Positions 63,043 to 64,000 of a stretch of 64,000 nucleotides of DNA are shown piece by piece. The stretch's first letter is position 1; each line of letters opens with the position of its first letter. Where the stretch lies: positions 124,001-188,000 of the forward strand of contig NZ_SOCP01000014.1 of assembly GCF_004364325.1 (NCBI RefSeq), read 5' to 3'. Under the pieces are notes generated by a model. It did no database searches. It worked only from the letters and a program-made list of their open reading frames with translations, and had not been told where the DNA came from. The DNA comes from Actinophytocola oryzae (lineage in GTDB: Bacteria > Actinomycetota > Actinomycetes > Mycobacteriales > Pseudonocardiaceae). The translations under genes and the position numbers were made by a program.

Positions 63043-64000
63043 ATGGGACGCGTCAGGCCGTTGATCCTCTGCTGTGCGCTGGCCGTCGGTCTGGTCGCCG
63101 CGGCGAACCCCGCGGCGTACGCGACGCCGGGACGGACGCGGTTCACCCCGGGTGCGCCGGGCGCGGGAGACCCGTACTTCCCCGACATGGGCAACGGCGG
63201 CTACGACGTCAGCCACTACGACATCCGGCTCGCGTTCGACCCCGCGACCAAGGCGATCGCCGCGACCACCACGGTCGTCGCCAGGGCCACGCAGGATCTC
63301 TCCCGCTTCGACCTGGACTTCCAGGGGCCGCTGACGATCAGCAGGCTCTCGGTCGACGGGCGCGGCGCCGCCTTCACCCGCAGTGGCGCGCAGGAGCTGG
63401 TGATCACCCCGCCTGGCGGACTGCGGAAGGGGCGAACGTTCACCGTCTCGGTGAGCTACGCCGGTGTCCCGCAGAACATCGACGACCCGGCGCTGGGCGT
63501 GTCCGGCTGGGTGGCCACGGCCGACGGGGCGGTGGCGCTCAACCAGCCGATCGGCGCGGCCACCTACTACCCGGTGAACGACACCCCCAACGACAAGGCG
63601 ACCTACACCCAGACCGTCACCGTGCCACGCGGCCTCACCGTGCTGGCCAACGGGGAACCCGGACCGACCACCACGCACGCCGGTCAGACCACCTACCGCT
63701 GGACCATGAACCGGCCGATGGCCAGCGAACTGAGCATGATCGCCATCGGCAACTACGACGTCACCCGTGGCGTGACGGCCGATGGACTCCCGAACATCAC
63801 GGCGATCGGCACGTCGATCGACACCAAACCCGGTCAGGGCAAGGTGTTCAACCAGACCACGGCACAGGTCGTCCACTGGGAGTCCTCGCTGTACGGGCGG
63901 TATCCCTTCGACTCGACCGGTGGGATCATCGGTGACGTGGGCGTCCACTACGCCCTCGAGACGCAGGGCCGACCCTTCTACGACCAGACCGACAGCGACG
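63043..64000 (+). CDS. Secreted M1-family aminopeptidase, 3' end beyond window
   Basis: At least 319 residues from ATG 63043 (GAGGGAG upstream). A signal peptide (PLILCCALAVGLVAAANPAA) is followed by the N-terminal domain of M1 peptidases: NGGYDVSHYDIRLAFDP, ATYYPVNDTPNDKATYTQTV, and LYGRYPFDSTGGIIGDVGVH with YALETQGRP, where family members read A(L/M)ENxG before the zinc site. The HExxH motif would lie past the window edge. It is divergent from the large secreted sugar-active protein. Confidence 0.88.
   Translation, partial: MGRVRPLILCCALAVGLVAAANPAAYATPGRTRFTPGAPGAGDPYFPDMGNGGYDVSHYDIRLAFDPATKAIAATTTVVARATQDLSRFDLDFQGPLTISRLSVDGRGAAFTRSGAQELVITPPGGLRKGRTFTVSVSYAGVPQNIDDPALGVSGWVATADGAVALNQPIGAATYYPVNDTPNDKATYTQTVTVPRGLTVLANGEPGPTTTHAGQTTYRWTMNRPMASELSMIAIGNYDVTRGVTADGLPNITAIGTSIDTKPGQGKVFNQTTAQVVHWESSLYGRYPFDSTGGIIGDVGVHYALETQGRPFYDQTDSD

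Noticed and set aside
59894-63194. Long alternative frames opposite or beside the 987-aa protein
   Set aside because: These frames are Arg/Gly-rich or Val/Asp-rich shadows. Only the frame with signal peptide and recognisable domains is real.

Overview
The window is high-GC DNA with frequent GTG and TTG starts, tightly overlapping ATGA/GTGA gene junctions, many ECF sigma factors, zinc-finger anti-sigma proteins and AfsR-like NB-ARC/TPR regulators. This points to a large-genome actinomycete, probably Pseudonocardiales-like. The genus cannot be named from sequence alone.

Layout. 1-1150: one copy of a 95-bp dispersed repeat, then an IS5-type element with a frameshifted transposase. 1538-7894: epimerase, polytopic membrane protein, GT2 glycosyltransferase, DUF2064 transferase, methyltransferase and a cytochrome-b561/molybdopterin oxidoreductase. 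8.5-14 kb: two ECF41-type sigma factors (with SnoaL-like tails) and small oxidoreductase-type partners. 14.2-23.3 kb: the main find, a minus-strand operon encoding histidine racemase, nicotianamine-synthase-like and opine-dehydrogenase proteins (CntK, CntL, CntM), an MFS exporter, a FecBCD-type importer and a methyltransferase. This is the toolkit for a staphylopine-like opine metallophore. 23.4-31.5 kb: HxlR/MBL/hydrolase genes, an acyl-CoA ligase and many broken genes. 31.8-35.8 kb: two inverted ArsB/NhaD-type permeases (one frameshifted) around a HAD/ArsR pair. 35.8-38.3 kb: an AbiEii/HTH pair, a tRNA 3' fragment, the second repeat copy, and two adjacent genes sharing a RHIM-like amyloid motif. 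38.7-44.6 kb: two secreted seven-bladed PLL-type propeller proteins and an NB-ARC/TPR regulator. 46.9-58.1 kb: two sigma/anti-sigma modules, a second FecBCD importer, Cu(+) P-type ATPase, CopZ-like chaperone, DUF5134 and PepSY proteins. 58.1-64 kb: gene remnants, LtrA, a PA14/sorbosone-dehydrogenase/CBM/DUF1080 protein and the start of an M1 aminopeptidase.

How the genes work together. Seven sites fit the same bipartite promoter, GGGAAC (once GGCAAC), 17 nt, CGAC. They lie before the metallophore biosynthesis genes, the metallophore-linked binding protein, the second FecBCD operon, both anti-sigma genes, the copper ATPase operon and the DUF5134/PepSY operon. I infer one metal-homeostasis regulon under the ECF sigma pair at 46.9-52.9 kb, joining opine-metallophore synthesis, export and import to copper handling about 30 kb away.

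The window is also rich in scars: several pairs of neighbouring genes have lost facing ends at a single junction, and five single-base frameshifts are visible. Some of the latter could be sequencing errors.
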